Of a DNA stretch of 64,000 nucleotides, positions 52,725 through 60,452 are shown piece after piece. A program made the translations under genes and the position numbers. Each line of letters opens with the position of its first letter. The first letter of the stretch is position 1. The DNA is from Scalindua_A sp046757465 (GTDB lineage Bacteria > Planctomycetota > Brocadiia > Brocadiales > Scalinduaceae), in the NCBI GenBank assembly GCA_046757465.1, contig JBHHYH010000008.1, positions 8,856 through 72,855 of the forward strand, given 5' to 3'. A model generated the notes under the pieces. The model searched no databases and was not told the origin of the DNA. It was given only the letters and a program-made list of their open reading frames with translations.

Positions 52725-53216
52725 ATGTATAGGATATTGATTGCTTTATGTGTTTTTTTGTATATCTTTCATGCTGAAGTTAGATGTGAAGAGCCAGAAG
52801 TTGTACCGGCAGAACAAAAAAAGGAAAAGAGCGAACTGGCAAAGTTGATGGATGAAATTGATAAGAACTATAAAGTAGTGGAAGGAATGTCGGGATGGTA
52901 TAAATACAAAAAAAAACACTGGAAAATAATTCTTGAATCAGGACAAAATATGGTGCTGCTAACAAAATCTATACGGAGGAGATTTTCGCGACCTGATGAT
53001 TGGACATATCAAGAATTAATGGAAAAGATGCAAATAGCTGCAGAAGAAATGGTTGAAGTAGCAAAAAATAGCGATAAGGAAGGGGCTCTTGAGGATACAC
53101 AGTGGCAGGTGAGGCTTTTGAGGCGAACATGTGCTAAATGCCATAAACACTTAGACATCCATATATATCCACAATTGTATAAGAAAAAACCCAAAGAAGT
53201 ACCCCCGGTACCATAG
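52725..53216 (+). CDS. Class II (four-helix) secreted cytochrome c
   Basis: A 163-residue protein with a signal peptide (about 1-20) and a single C-terminal haem site, CAKCH at 136-140. Placement of the haem near the C-terminus and the helical, charged body are the cytochrome c'/c556 pattern. In six-coordinate class II proteins the distal Met sits in helix A; M42 in KLMDEIDKNYK fits. C21 lies at the likely cleavage site. It probably carries electrons or binds small ligands outside the cytoplasmic membrane, possibly in the anammoxosome (inference). First of three adjacent cytochrome genes. Confidence 0.82.
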   Translation: MYRILIALCVFLYIFHAEVRCEEPEVVPAEQKKEKSELAKLMDEIDKNYKVVEGMSGWYKYKKKHWKIILESGQNMVLLTKSIRRRFSRPDDWTYQELMEKMQIAAEEMVEVAKNSDKEGALEDTQWQVRLLRRTCAKCHKHLDIHIYPQLYKKKPKEVPPVP

Positions 53217-53507
53217 CTTCTACAAATTAGCTGTCATTCTTGAAAAATATTAGCATGAGTTTTTTACTTGACTCTGTTCCAGCACGATGATATATTTAGC
53301 CCGTTTCTAAGGGATATTCGCACATATGTCGATCATAGGAAGATATTCAAAAAAGAAGGGGGGTGAAACGCAATACCAGAAGATTGTTTTGTCGAACTTC
53401 GCAAGGTTAGTTATTATTTAAACTTACAATAAACTTTTATTTCCTAGTTTTTGACTAACCAGCATAAACAGTGTTAGTGTCTATTTTATTAAGGAGGCAG
53501 AAGAAAA
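53217..53507. other. Spacer between cytochrome genes
   Basis: 291 bases with no ORF or clear terminator. A good AAGGAGGCAG ribosome binding site ends it, before the second cytochrome. Confidence 0.45.
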
Positions 53508-53924
53508 ATGAAGAAGAAAAGCATTTTTATAGTATGCATAATCTCTGTATCGTTACTTATCGCCAGTTCATCGGTCAGTTTTGGATCAGATAAGGATATT
53601 TGTAAAAAACAGATAGACTATTATCTGAAAATCAAAATGAATGATGGACTACTCCCTGGCGACGAATTTAATCCGTATGATTATAAAGGAGTTGCAGCGG
53701 CAGCAAAGGCTATGCTTGCGAACGAAAAAAAACGTACACACAATGACAAAAATCATGCAGCAATCACTAAGCTTGTTATCGGGCACCTTGCAGATATAGA
53801 AGAGGCGGCTTCTAAAGCAGTGCCAGGCTCTGTTGAATCAGCTGGGCATTCCTTGAGGTTTTTGTATCTTTCATGCAAAGCATGCCATAAAGTATACCGA
53901 ACCGAAAAGAGGTTGAGACCTTAA
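53508..53924 (+). CDS. Class II-like secreted cytochrome c with possible Cys distal ligand
   Basis: A 138-residue protein with a clear signal peptide (about 1-26) and a C-terminal haem site, CKACH at 123-127. The helical body (AAAAKAMLANEKK, AITKLVIGHLADIEEAASKA) fits the four-helix class II fold. Where helix A would offer Met, the mature N-terminus has DKDICKKQIDYYLK, with Cys32 at the right place for a His/Cys-ligated haem. Kuenenia NaxLS proteins are class II-like and His/Cys-ligated, so a NaxL/NaxS relative is a hypothesis. The ribosome binding site AAGGAGG is strong. Confidence 0.8.
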   Translation: MKKKSIFIVCIISVSLLIASSSVSFGSDKDICKKQIDYYLKIKMNDGLLPGDEFNPYDYKGVAAAAKAMLANEKKRTHNDKNHAAITKLVIGHLADIEEAASKAVPGSVESAGHSLRFLYLSCKACHKVYRTEKRLRP

Positions 53925-54011
53925 CCAAAGGTTATTTGTCTAAAGTGTTCAATTTTGTCACCCAGGGCAGTTAAAATTTGAAAATATTACGATTAGAGGG
54001 GGAGTATTAAG

Positions 54012-54401
54012 ATGAAAAAAATCATGTTAGTGTTATCAATTGTTGCGATTTCATGTTTAGGTATGAGTTTTTCCAGTCAGGCGGATGAATTGGATGACTT
54101 GATTGGAAATCCAGAAAAAAGCTATTACTTTGTTTTTGCGACTGGAGCTATTCAGGGATCATTCGGCACCATGGAAACGTGTGTATATTGCCATGGCAAT
54201 GGTGGCAAAGGAACATCAGAAGGGAAAAAAATGGGTGTTCCAGACTTCACGGATGCAAAATGGCAGGCTTCTGTTACTGACGCACAGATGAAAAAGTTCC
54301 TAGAAGCTAACGATAAGGGTTGCACACAATGCAGAGGAAGGATTTCAGAAGACGCTATACAGAAGCTTATTAATATTGTTAGAGCTTTTGCGTCTAAATA
54401 A
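54012..54401 (+). CDS. Small class I-like cytochrome c with a second CxxC motif
   Basis: A 129-residue secreted protein with a signal peptide (about 1-24) and a haem site CVYCH at 57-61. GNGGKGTSEGKKMGVPDFTD and the following KWQASVTD closely match the cytochrome at 4882, so they are paralogues. The region where the axial Met normally sits reads GCTQCRGRISEDA: Met is absent and a CxxCR (104-108) appears instead. Haem attachment at CxxCR would be non-canonical; a Cys ligand or disulfide are alternatives. A terminator follows 24 bp after the stop. Confidence 0.82.
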   Translation: MKKIMLVLSIVAISCLGMSFSSQADELDDLIGNPEKSYYFVFATGAIQGSFGTMETCVYCHGNGGKGTSEGKKMGVPDFTDAKWQASVTDAQMKKFLEANDKGCTQCRGRISEDAIQKLINIVRAFASK

Positions 54402-54424
54402 GTCTAAAGAAATAAGATAATAAA

Positions 54425-54471
54425 AGGCTCTTTAAAATGTCTGTTTAATATTTTAAAGAGCCTGTTTTTTT
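54425..54471. terminator. Strong rho-independent terminator after the cytochrome cluster
   Basis: AGGCTCTTTAAAAT (54425-54438) and ATTTTAAAGAGCCT (54450-54463) form a perfect 14-bp stem, followed by GTTTTTTT. The A-rich 5' flank could also serve the convergent mqnE transcript. Confidence 0.92.
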
Positions 54472-54497
54472 GGAACTACGCATTGCGCATATCGTAA

Positions 54498-55601
54498 TTA
54501 ATTACGTCTAATTATTCGATTGTAAAGAGTATCTCTCTCAACAGGGTCACGTCCCGTTTCTTTTATTAGTGATTCGATTTCATCAACCGTTAACGCTTCA
54601 GGTGTCTCAGCTCCGGCAGAATGAGTAATCTTCTCTTCGGCCACTGTTCCATCTATATCATCAACTCCAAAGCTGAGTGATACTTGTGCCAGTTTAACGC
54701 CAAGCATTATCCAGAATGCCTTTATGTGGTCAAAATTGTCCAGCATCAATCTCCCTATGGCAAACATTTTTAAATCTAATATTCCTGTTGTATTGGAAAA
54801 GCCCTTTAAATCTGTATTTTTTGGATGAAATGCAAGAGGGATAAAAGACATGAATCCGTTTGTATCATCTTGAAGCTCACGTAGTCTTAACAGATGGCTT
54901 ACCCTGTCTTCATTTCCTTCTATATGGCCGTATAGCAGGGTAGCGTTACTTCTTAGGCCTAAACCGTGGGCTTCCCGCATGGTTTTCAACCAGTCTTCGC
55001 CGCTAAGTTTTTCTGGACATAGTTCTTCTCTGATACTTGGCGAAAACACCTCGGCCCCACCACCGGGAAGCGAACCCAGACCAGCATTTTTTAACTCTCT
55101 CAGTGTTTCGTGTATTGTTATTCCGGATATATCTGCAAAGTGAGCAATTTCAACAGCAGTAAAGGCTTGTAGGTGCACTTTAGGAAAACGCTCATGAAGT
55201 GAGCTGATCATCTCTGTATAATAATCCAGCCCTAGTTCTGGATGCAGACCTCCAACTATATGTAATTCGGTTGCTCCATCCTGAACAACTTGTGAGGCCT
55301 TATCTAGTATGTATTTGATACTCATAAGGTATGCGTCAGGCTCATCCTTATCACGACTGAATGCACAAAACCTGCACCTGTTCTTACATATGTTTGAGTA
55401 ATTTATGTGACGATTTATAATATAATAAGCATTGTTTTTATTTTTTCTTTCCCTTACAATATTTGCAAGACGACCAATCGTAAGTATTTCATCAGACTCA
55501 AATAACTTTATGCCGTCCTCGTAACCCAGACGTTGTCCATTCAGGACTTTTTCTTGAATATTGAATAATTCGGTACTATTTAGGGTTTGTGTAGATATCA
55601 T
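54498..55601 (-). CDS. mqnE: Aminofutalosine synthase (radical SAM)
   Basis: MqnE joins 3-enolpyruvylbenzoate and SAM to 6-amino-6-deoxyfutalosine in the futalosine route to menaquinone. The 367 aa carry the cluster motif C-x3-C-x2-C in NICKNRCRFCAF, then TELHIVGGLHPELGLDYY, LKNAGLGSLPGGGAEVF and HPKNTDL. LHIVGGLHP and LPGGGAEVF fit MqnE rather than MqnC or CofH, though these are close relatives. Menaquinone is the quinone expected in an anaerobe of this kind. It is convergent with the cytochromes and divergent from ridA. Confidence 0.88.
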   Translation of the reverse strand: MISTQTLNSTELFNIQEKVLNGQRLGYEDGIKLFESDEILTIGRLANIVRERKNKNNAYYIINRHINYSNICKNRCRFCAFSRDKDEPDAYLMSIKYILDKASQVVQDGATELHIVGGLHPELGLDYYTEMISSLHERFPKVHLQAFTAVEIAHFADISGITIHETLRELKNAGLGSLPGGGAEVFSPSIREELCPEKLSGEDWLKTMREAHGLGLRSNATLLYGHIEGNEDRVSHLLRLRELQDDTNGFMSFIPLAFHPKNTDLKGFSNTTGILDLKMFAIGRLMLDNFDHIKAFWIMLGVKLAQVSLSFGVDDIDGTVAEEKITHSAGAETPEALTVDEIESLIKETGRDPVERDTLYNRIIRRN

Positions 55602-55683
55602 ACCTTATCCCACTTAAACCTCAGAATATCAGAATGATGTGTTAAATTCAAGAATATATCTAATTAAAAACTGGAGGAATAAA

Positions 55684-56091
55684 ATGCAAAAAATAGTCAT
55701 CTCGACGAATAACTCACCTAAGGCAATAGGACCGTATTCCCAGGCAATTCAATTCAATGATCTGGTTTTTGTTTCCGGTCAAATACCCATAGATCCAGGA
55801 TCTGGTGAATTGGTAAAAGGAAATATCAAAGAACAGACAAAACAGATACTTGAAAATCTGAAAAATATTTTGGAAGCCAGTGGTAGTTCTCTTCAAAATG
55901 TCTTGCGAACAACTATTTTTTTGTCTAATATGGATGACTATTCCATGATTAATGAAACCTATGTACAATATTTTGAGAGTTCTCCACCTGCAAGATCAAC
56001 CGTTCAGGTATCAAGATTACCCAGAGACGTACATATTGAGATTGACGCAATAGCATACACAACTAAGCAAGAAAATTTACTTGACGCATGA
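55684..56091 (+). CDS. ridA: RidA family enamine/imine deaminase
   Basis: RidA hydrolyses reactive 2-aminoacrylate and related imines formed by PLP enzymes. ATG 55684, with TGGAGGA eight bases upstream, gives 135 aa; the frame is open 45 bases further up, but without an RBS. Visible are GPYSQAIQFNDLVFVSGQIP, the helix TKQILENLKNILEASGSS, LRTTIFLSNMDDYSMINETY, and the active-site Arg region PPARSTVQVSRLP with the final IEIDAIAY. A trimeric cytoplasmic enzyme is expected. The dynamin-like gene follows 64 bp downstream. Confidence 0.94.
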   Translation: MQKIVISTNNSPKAIGPYSQAIQFNDLVFVSGQIPIDPGSGELVKGNIKEQTKQILENLKNILEASGSSLQNVLRTTIFLSNMDDYSMINETYVQYFESSPPARSTVQVSRLPRDVHIEIDAIAYTTKQENLLDA

Positions 56092-56164
56092 GCGTGTTGT
56101 CTTATAATTAACGTAATTTTAAATATATCATTAGTTAAAACAATTAGTGTGAGTATTGAATATT

Positions 56165-57913
56165 ATGTTGGAAGTAGCAAAAACAGCAGAAAGTCAAGAT
56201 AATCTTTTACAGGTCGTTAGGCTTCTCGAAGATTCTCAAAAGTTCTTTTATAGAATTGGGGATATTGACATAGAGAAAAAGGTAGCTGAGATGACGGCCC
56301 AAACGAGGGAACCCTTATATTTAGTAGTAGTAGGCGAATATAACTCCGGGAAATCCAGTTTTATTAATGCGCTTTGTGGGGAAAAGATTCTTCCTGATGG
56401 CCCAACACCGTCTACACACAAAATTACGCTTTTGACTTATGGAGAGAAAAAATCTTCTGTAGAAATTGATGACCACCAATGCAAGATGACGCATCCATTA
56501 GAGGCACTCAAAGAAATAACTATTGTAGATACGCCGGGAACTAATTCGATAATTGCTGAACACCAAATCATTACAGAAGGTTTTATCCATAGAGCAGAAC
56601 TGGTATTCTTCGTCACGTCAGCAGACCATCCTTTTACAGAGAGTGAGAGGGCGTTTCTTCAGATACTTAAGGGTAAATGGGGGAGAAAGATACTATTTAT
56701 ATTGAATAAAATAGATTTAAAAACTGAAGAAGAATTAAAAGAAATAACAGATTTTATCGAAAAGAATTTTTACAGACTCTTTGCCTTTGAACCAAAAATT
56801 ATTGCAGTATCTACAAAAGACGCTTATAGCGCGAGAATCTCAGGTGATAGTGAATTATTGAAAAGCAGCAACATTGAAGAAGTAGAAGATTTTACTTTTC
56901 AAAAGATGGATTATGAAACAAAGATGGACCTTAAGATTATGAGTCCTTTAAAGTACCTTGTAAATGTCTTTGATGAGCTCAAAGGTGGCCTCGGCAAGAA
57001 GGTTGTAGATTGTAATGCAGAGATAAAAAGTGTAGAAATGTTTGAAAAGCGGTTGAGAAATAAAAAACAGGATATGAGAGATTATATACATAAATATAAA
57101 ACCGAGATGCAATCCGTTTTCGCCAGATTAAAAGAGAAGGTTGATAATTTTTTAAATTATAATGTAAACACAAGGGCAATATTAACTATGAAGTTTGCAC
57201 GCGAGAAAATTGGGGACAAGTTTAAAAGAGAGGTCTTTGGTTATGCAAATCCCAGGGTAGAGTTGGATAGAATAATAAACGATTCAGTGGAATATATTGA
57301 TCGAAATAACAATGTCCTGTGGGATATGGCTCATAATTATATAGAATCAGAGATTGCTTTAAAGCCGCAGCCAGTTAACGATGCTTCACAAATGCGTAAA
57401 GAACGTTATTTCGCGAGCCATGGAACTGATAAATATGCCAATCTAAAGGAATATACGAAACAATTTCAAGAACTTGACGGTGGAATCGAGGGTGAGAGGA
57501 TACATAAAGTTATACAAAGCGGCTTTATAAATTTCATTATTTTAGAAGCGCTGGCAATTGGCATAATAATAAGTCTTACAACATTTTTGGCATTTATTAT
57601 TCCTGGTGTATTTGGAGTAACGGTAGCAATAATTCTAGCTGGAATAGGATTAGCTATTTATCCGATAAAACGAAAAAAATATAGAAACGAGTTTGTGAAA
57701 CGAATAGATGCTATATGTGAAAGATTCAACAATTTAATGATGTTTGAATTTGAGAAAGTCGTAGATAGGGTTATTGAGGATATTGGAAACAAGATGTCGG
57801 CCTATCGTGATACGAGATGGTCTGAAAGAGAGGAAATCAATAGGCAGATTACTGATTTAAAATCTCTCTTGGAACGTACAAAAGATCTTATGCGCAAAGG
57901 CAACCATAAGTAA
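56165..57913 (+). CDS. Bacterial dynamin-like GTPase with membrane paddle
   Basis: A large GTPase likely to bind and remodel membranes. G1 is GEYNSGKSSF near residue 57, G2 Thr is in PTPSTHKI, G3 DTPGTN near 125 and G4 NKIDL near 183. A long helical stalk with coiled-coil character follows (about 240-450). A hydrophobic hairpin (about 454-500) forms the membrane paddle, then a C-terminal helical return. The start is ATG 56165 or TTG 56156, with GTGTGAG upstream. No second dynamin gene is adjacent, although these often occur in pairs. Role in anammoxosome shape is speculative. Confidence 0.85.
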   Translation: MLEVAKTAESQDNLLQVVRLLEDSQKFFYRIGDIDIEKKVAEMTAQTREPLYLVVVGEYNSGKSSFINALCGEKILPDGPTPSTHKITLLTYGEKKSSVEIDDHQCKMTHPLEALKEITIVDTPGTNSIIAEHQIITEGFIHRAELVFFVTSADHPFTESERAFLQILKGKWGRKILFILNKIDLKTEEELKEITDFIEKNFYRLFAFEPKIIAVSTKDAYSARISGDSELLKSSNIEEVEDFTFQKMDYETKMDLKIMSPLKYLVNVFDELKGGLGKKVVDCNAEIKSVEMFEKRLRNKKQDMRDYIHKYKTEMQSVFARLKEKVDNFLNYNVNTRAILTMKFAREKIGDKFKREVFGYANPRVELDRIINDSVEYIDRNNNVLWDMAHNYIESEIALKPQPVNDASQMRKERYFASHGTDKYANLKEYTKQFQELDGGIEGERIHKVIQSGFINFIILEALAIGIIISLTTFLAFIIPGVFGVTVAIILAGIGLAIYPIKRKKYRNEFVKRIDAICERFNNLMMFEFEKVVDRVIEDIGNKMSAYRDTRWSEREEINRQITDLKSLLERTKDLMRKGNHK

Positions 57914-57953
57914 GTATCGTTTGTAAGACACCAAATCAAGAAATAAGGAAAGT

Positions 57954-58646
57954 ATGAAATATATAACAACTCTTTTGTTGGCGATTTTACTTATAGGCTA
58001 TTCTGGCCTTACATGGGCGGCAACTTGTGAATATTGCTATCAACTAATTTCTAAAGGCGAAAAATATTGTGAAGAATGCAAGCTTAAGTCAAAACCTGCA
58101 AGAGATATCTCTGGTATGGAAACCGGAGAAGAACAAATTGTTGACACTTCAGAGCCTTCAAGAGGTCTCCACGGTATGGAACTCGTGGAAGAGCAAACTA
58201 TAACAAATATAAGTATAAGACCAGCCAGAGATATAGAGGTGGCGAATTACCTGTTTCAGGATGGTAAGATGTACAAAAAATCACTATGTTTTTTTAACAA
58301 GGGATCAAAATTATTATTCGCTATTAAAAGATTTAAAATGATAATAAACGATTACGGCGAAAGCGATAAGGCAGATGACGCAGCCTACGAACTTGCCAGG
58401 ATATATAATGGTTTTTATTTTAAGGATTATGCGGGAGCCGCACATTATTATGTTACATGTTACGAACTGAATCCAGATACTGATAAACCTGCTCGCTATA
58501 TGGCTGCAAGAGTTTATGATAAGCACCTCAAAGATTATCCTAAGGCTGTACAGAATTATGAAATGGCATTGCAAACGTGCAGGGTAGAAAGATACCGAAA
58601 GAAAACACAAAAAAGACTTGATAAACTCAGGAAAAAAGGGTTTTAG
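57954..58646 (+). CDS. Secreted small TPR-like protein with CxxC pairs and internal repeats
   Basis: A 230-residue exported protein. The signal peptide (about 1-22) ends in LTWAATC. A short zinc-ribbon-like module has CEYC (25-28) and CEEC (39-42). Residues about 45-95 hold imperfect repeats: PARDISGMETGEEQIVD, PSRGLHGMELVEEQTI, then RPARDIEV. The remainder resembles TPR/Sel1-like helices (DDAAYELARIYNGFYFKDYA, YPKAVQNYEMALQ). I recognise no specific family. CxxC twice without His excludes haem c at those sites. Located between the dynamin-like gene and ispF. Confidence 0.75.
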   Translation: MKYITTLLLAILLIGYSGLTWAATCEYCYQLISKGEKYCEECKLKSKPARDISGMETGEEQIVDTSEPSRGLHGMELVEEQTITNISIRPARDIEVANYLFQDGKMYKKSLCFFNKGSKLLFAIKRFKMIINDYGESDKADDAAYELARIYNGFYFKDYAGAAHYYVTCYELNPDTDKPARYMAARVYDKHLKDYPKAVQNYEMALQTCRVERYRKKTQKRLDKLRKKGF

Positions 58647-58670
58647 AATCTCGCCTCCTATTCACTTCAA

Positions 58671-59153
58671 ATGTATGTGGGAATTGGTTATGACATTCAT
58701 AAGTTCGTAAAAAACAGAAAACTAATCCTGGGTGGTATATGTTTCGATTATCCGTTAGGGCTGTTGGGACATTCAGATGCCGATGTTGTTCTGCATGCTA
58801 TTGGTGATGCAATCTTAGGCGCTGCTTCATTGGGGGATATAGGTGAGCTTTTTCCGGATACGGACAATAAATGGAAAGACGTTTCCAGCCATATATTACT
58901 CAACAAAATAATGGAACTGATAAAAGAAAGAGGTTTAGGTGTAAACAACGTTGATGTTACCGTTATTGCACAGGAACCAAAGATTAGTAAGCAAAAGAAG
59001 GAAATGTCGAAGCGTATTTCTGAGATTTTAGAGGTCAAACCAGAAAGGATAAATATCAAAGCAACAACTACAGAAGGTTTAGACTCAATAGGAAGGTTAG
59101 AAGCCGCTGCAGCTCAGGCAGTTGTTACATTGATTCAAACTACTGAAAAGTAA
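58671..59153 (+). CDS. ispF: 2-C-methyl-D-erythritol 2,4-cyclodiphosphate synthase
   Basis: The fifth step of the MEP isoprenoid pathway, forming a cyclic diphosphate with release of CMP; it feeds polyprenyl synthesis for menaquinone and peptidoglycan carriers. The 160 aa contain VGIGYDIHKF with metal-binding Asp and His, LGHSDADVVLHAIGDAILGA, LFPDTDNKWK, and NIKATTTEGLDSIGR. A trimer is expected. It is convergent with serS; the two stops lie 22 bp apart, and no hairpin terminator is evident between them. Confidence 0.96.
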   Translation: MYVGIGYDIHKFVKNRKLILGGICFDYPLGLLGHSDADVVLHAIGDAILGAASLGDIGELFPDTDNKWKDVSSHILLNKIMELIKERGLGVNNVDVTVIAQEPKISKQKKEMSKRISEILEVKPERINIKATTTEGLDSIGRLEAAAAQAVVTLIQTTEK

Positions 59154-59175
59154 CTCTTAAAGGATGCCCTTAATC

Positions 59176-60444
59176 TTATCCAATTAATTCCAATCCATCC
59201 ATATAAGGCCTGAGCACTTCTGGTATCTCAATGGTGCCATCTTCTTTTTGATACGTTTCAATAATTGCAATCATCGTTCTTGGTAGTGCCACACCGGAAC
59301 CATTTAACGTGTGGACGTACCTGAGATTCCCTTTTTCATCACGGAATCGGATATTAATTCGCCTTGCCTGAAAATCTTCAAAATTACTACAGGATGAAAC
59401 CTCCAGGTATCTTTTAATTCCGGGTGCCCATACCTCTATATCATAACATTTAGTTGACGCAAAACTTAAATCTCCCGTACATAACTTTACTACCCTATAT
59501 TGAAGGCCCAATAACTGCATAACCTTTTCCGAAACGGTTAACAGAGATTCGAGTTCGCCGTAAGACGTTTCAGGTCGTACAAATTTTACTAATTCTACCT
59601 TATTAAATTGGTGCACTCGTATCATGCCACGAGTATCTTTACCGTATGAACCTGCTTCGCGCCTGAAACAAGCAGTGTACGCCGTGTAATATATTGGAAG
59701 GTCTTTGTAATTTAAGGTCTCGTTTGCATGAATATTCGTTACCGGGACCTCAGCAGTAGGAATAAGAAATAAATCGTCTTCGGTAGTCTTATACATGTCC
59801 TCCTCAAGTTTGGGTAACTGTCCTGTGCCTATCATAGAAGCTCTGTTAACGAGAAAGGGCGGAAAGACCTCCATGTATCCGTGCTCCTTTGTATGGAGAT
59901 CCAGCATAAAGTTGAATAGGGCGCGTTCCAATCTTGCCCCAGCACCTTTATATAACGCAAAGCCGGTACCCGTTATCTTTGATGCCCTTTCAAAATCTAG
60001 AATTCCCAATGTCTTTCCCAATTCCCAGTGGGGGAGGGGCTCAAACTTAAAAGACTTCTTTTCCCCCCAGGATCTAACCTCTATATTAGATGTTGGGTCT
60101 TTACCTACGGGAACGTCTTCGGCAGGGATGTTTGGAATTCTTATGAGTGAATATTCTAACTCCTCAGATACCTTTCTTATTTCTGCTTCTAATTGCCTTA
60201 TATTATCGGAAACGCCTTTCATATCTTTTATCAAGTCTGAGGCTTCTTCCTTTTTTGACTTTAATTCACTAATCTTTTTAGACGTAATATTGCGTTTGTG
60301 CCGAAGTTGTTCACATTCATTCAAAGTTGCTCTACGCCTTGAGTCCAGCTCAAGGAGTGAATCAATATCTATTGTGTCATTCTTACTGGCAATGGCTTTT
60401 TTTACTTTTTCTGCATCATTCCGAATCAGGTTTATGTCTAACAT
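59176..60444 (-). CDS. serS: Seryl-tRNA synthetase
   Basis: A class II synthetase that charges tRNA-Ser and tRNA-Sec. ATG 60444 (MLDINLIRN) is chosen: AAGGAG lies 12 bases upstream, whereas the longer GTG start at 60456 would abut that RBS. The 422 aa begin with the tRNA-binding coiled coil (about 25-105), followed by FEPLPHWELGKTLGILDFE, TAEVPVTNIHANE, motif 2 CFRREAGSYGKDTRGMIRVHQF, and motif 3 LNGSGVALPRTMIAIIE. The start lies just past the stop of the amidohydrolase gene, so the two are likely co-transcribed. Confidence 0.96.
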   Translation of the reverse strand: MLDINLIRNDAEKVKKAIASKNDTIDIDSLLELDSRRRATLNECEQLRHKRNITSKKISELKSKKEEASDLIKDMKGVSDNIRQLEAEIRKVSEELEYSLIRIPNIPAEDVPVGKDPTSNIEVRSWGEKKSFKFEPLPHWELGKTLGILDFERASKITGTGFALYKGAGARLERALFNFMLDLHTKEHGYMEVFPPFLVNRASMIGTGQLPKLEEDMYKTTEDDLFLIPTAEVPVTNIHANETLNYKDLPIYYTAYTACFRREAGSYGKDTRGMIRVHQFNKVELVKFVRPETSYGELESLLTVSEKVMQLLGLQYRVVKLCTGDLSFASTKCYDIEVWAPGIKRYLEVSSCSNFEDFQARRINIRFRDEKGNLRYVHTLNGSGVALPRTMIAIIETYQKEDGTIEIPEVLRPYMDGLELIG

Positions 60445-60452
60445 TTGGGAAA

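Noticed and set aside
57954..58100. CEYC and CEEC as haem c sites
   Set aside because: Neither is followed by His, so covalent haem attachment is not supported.
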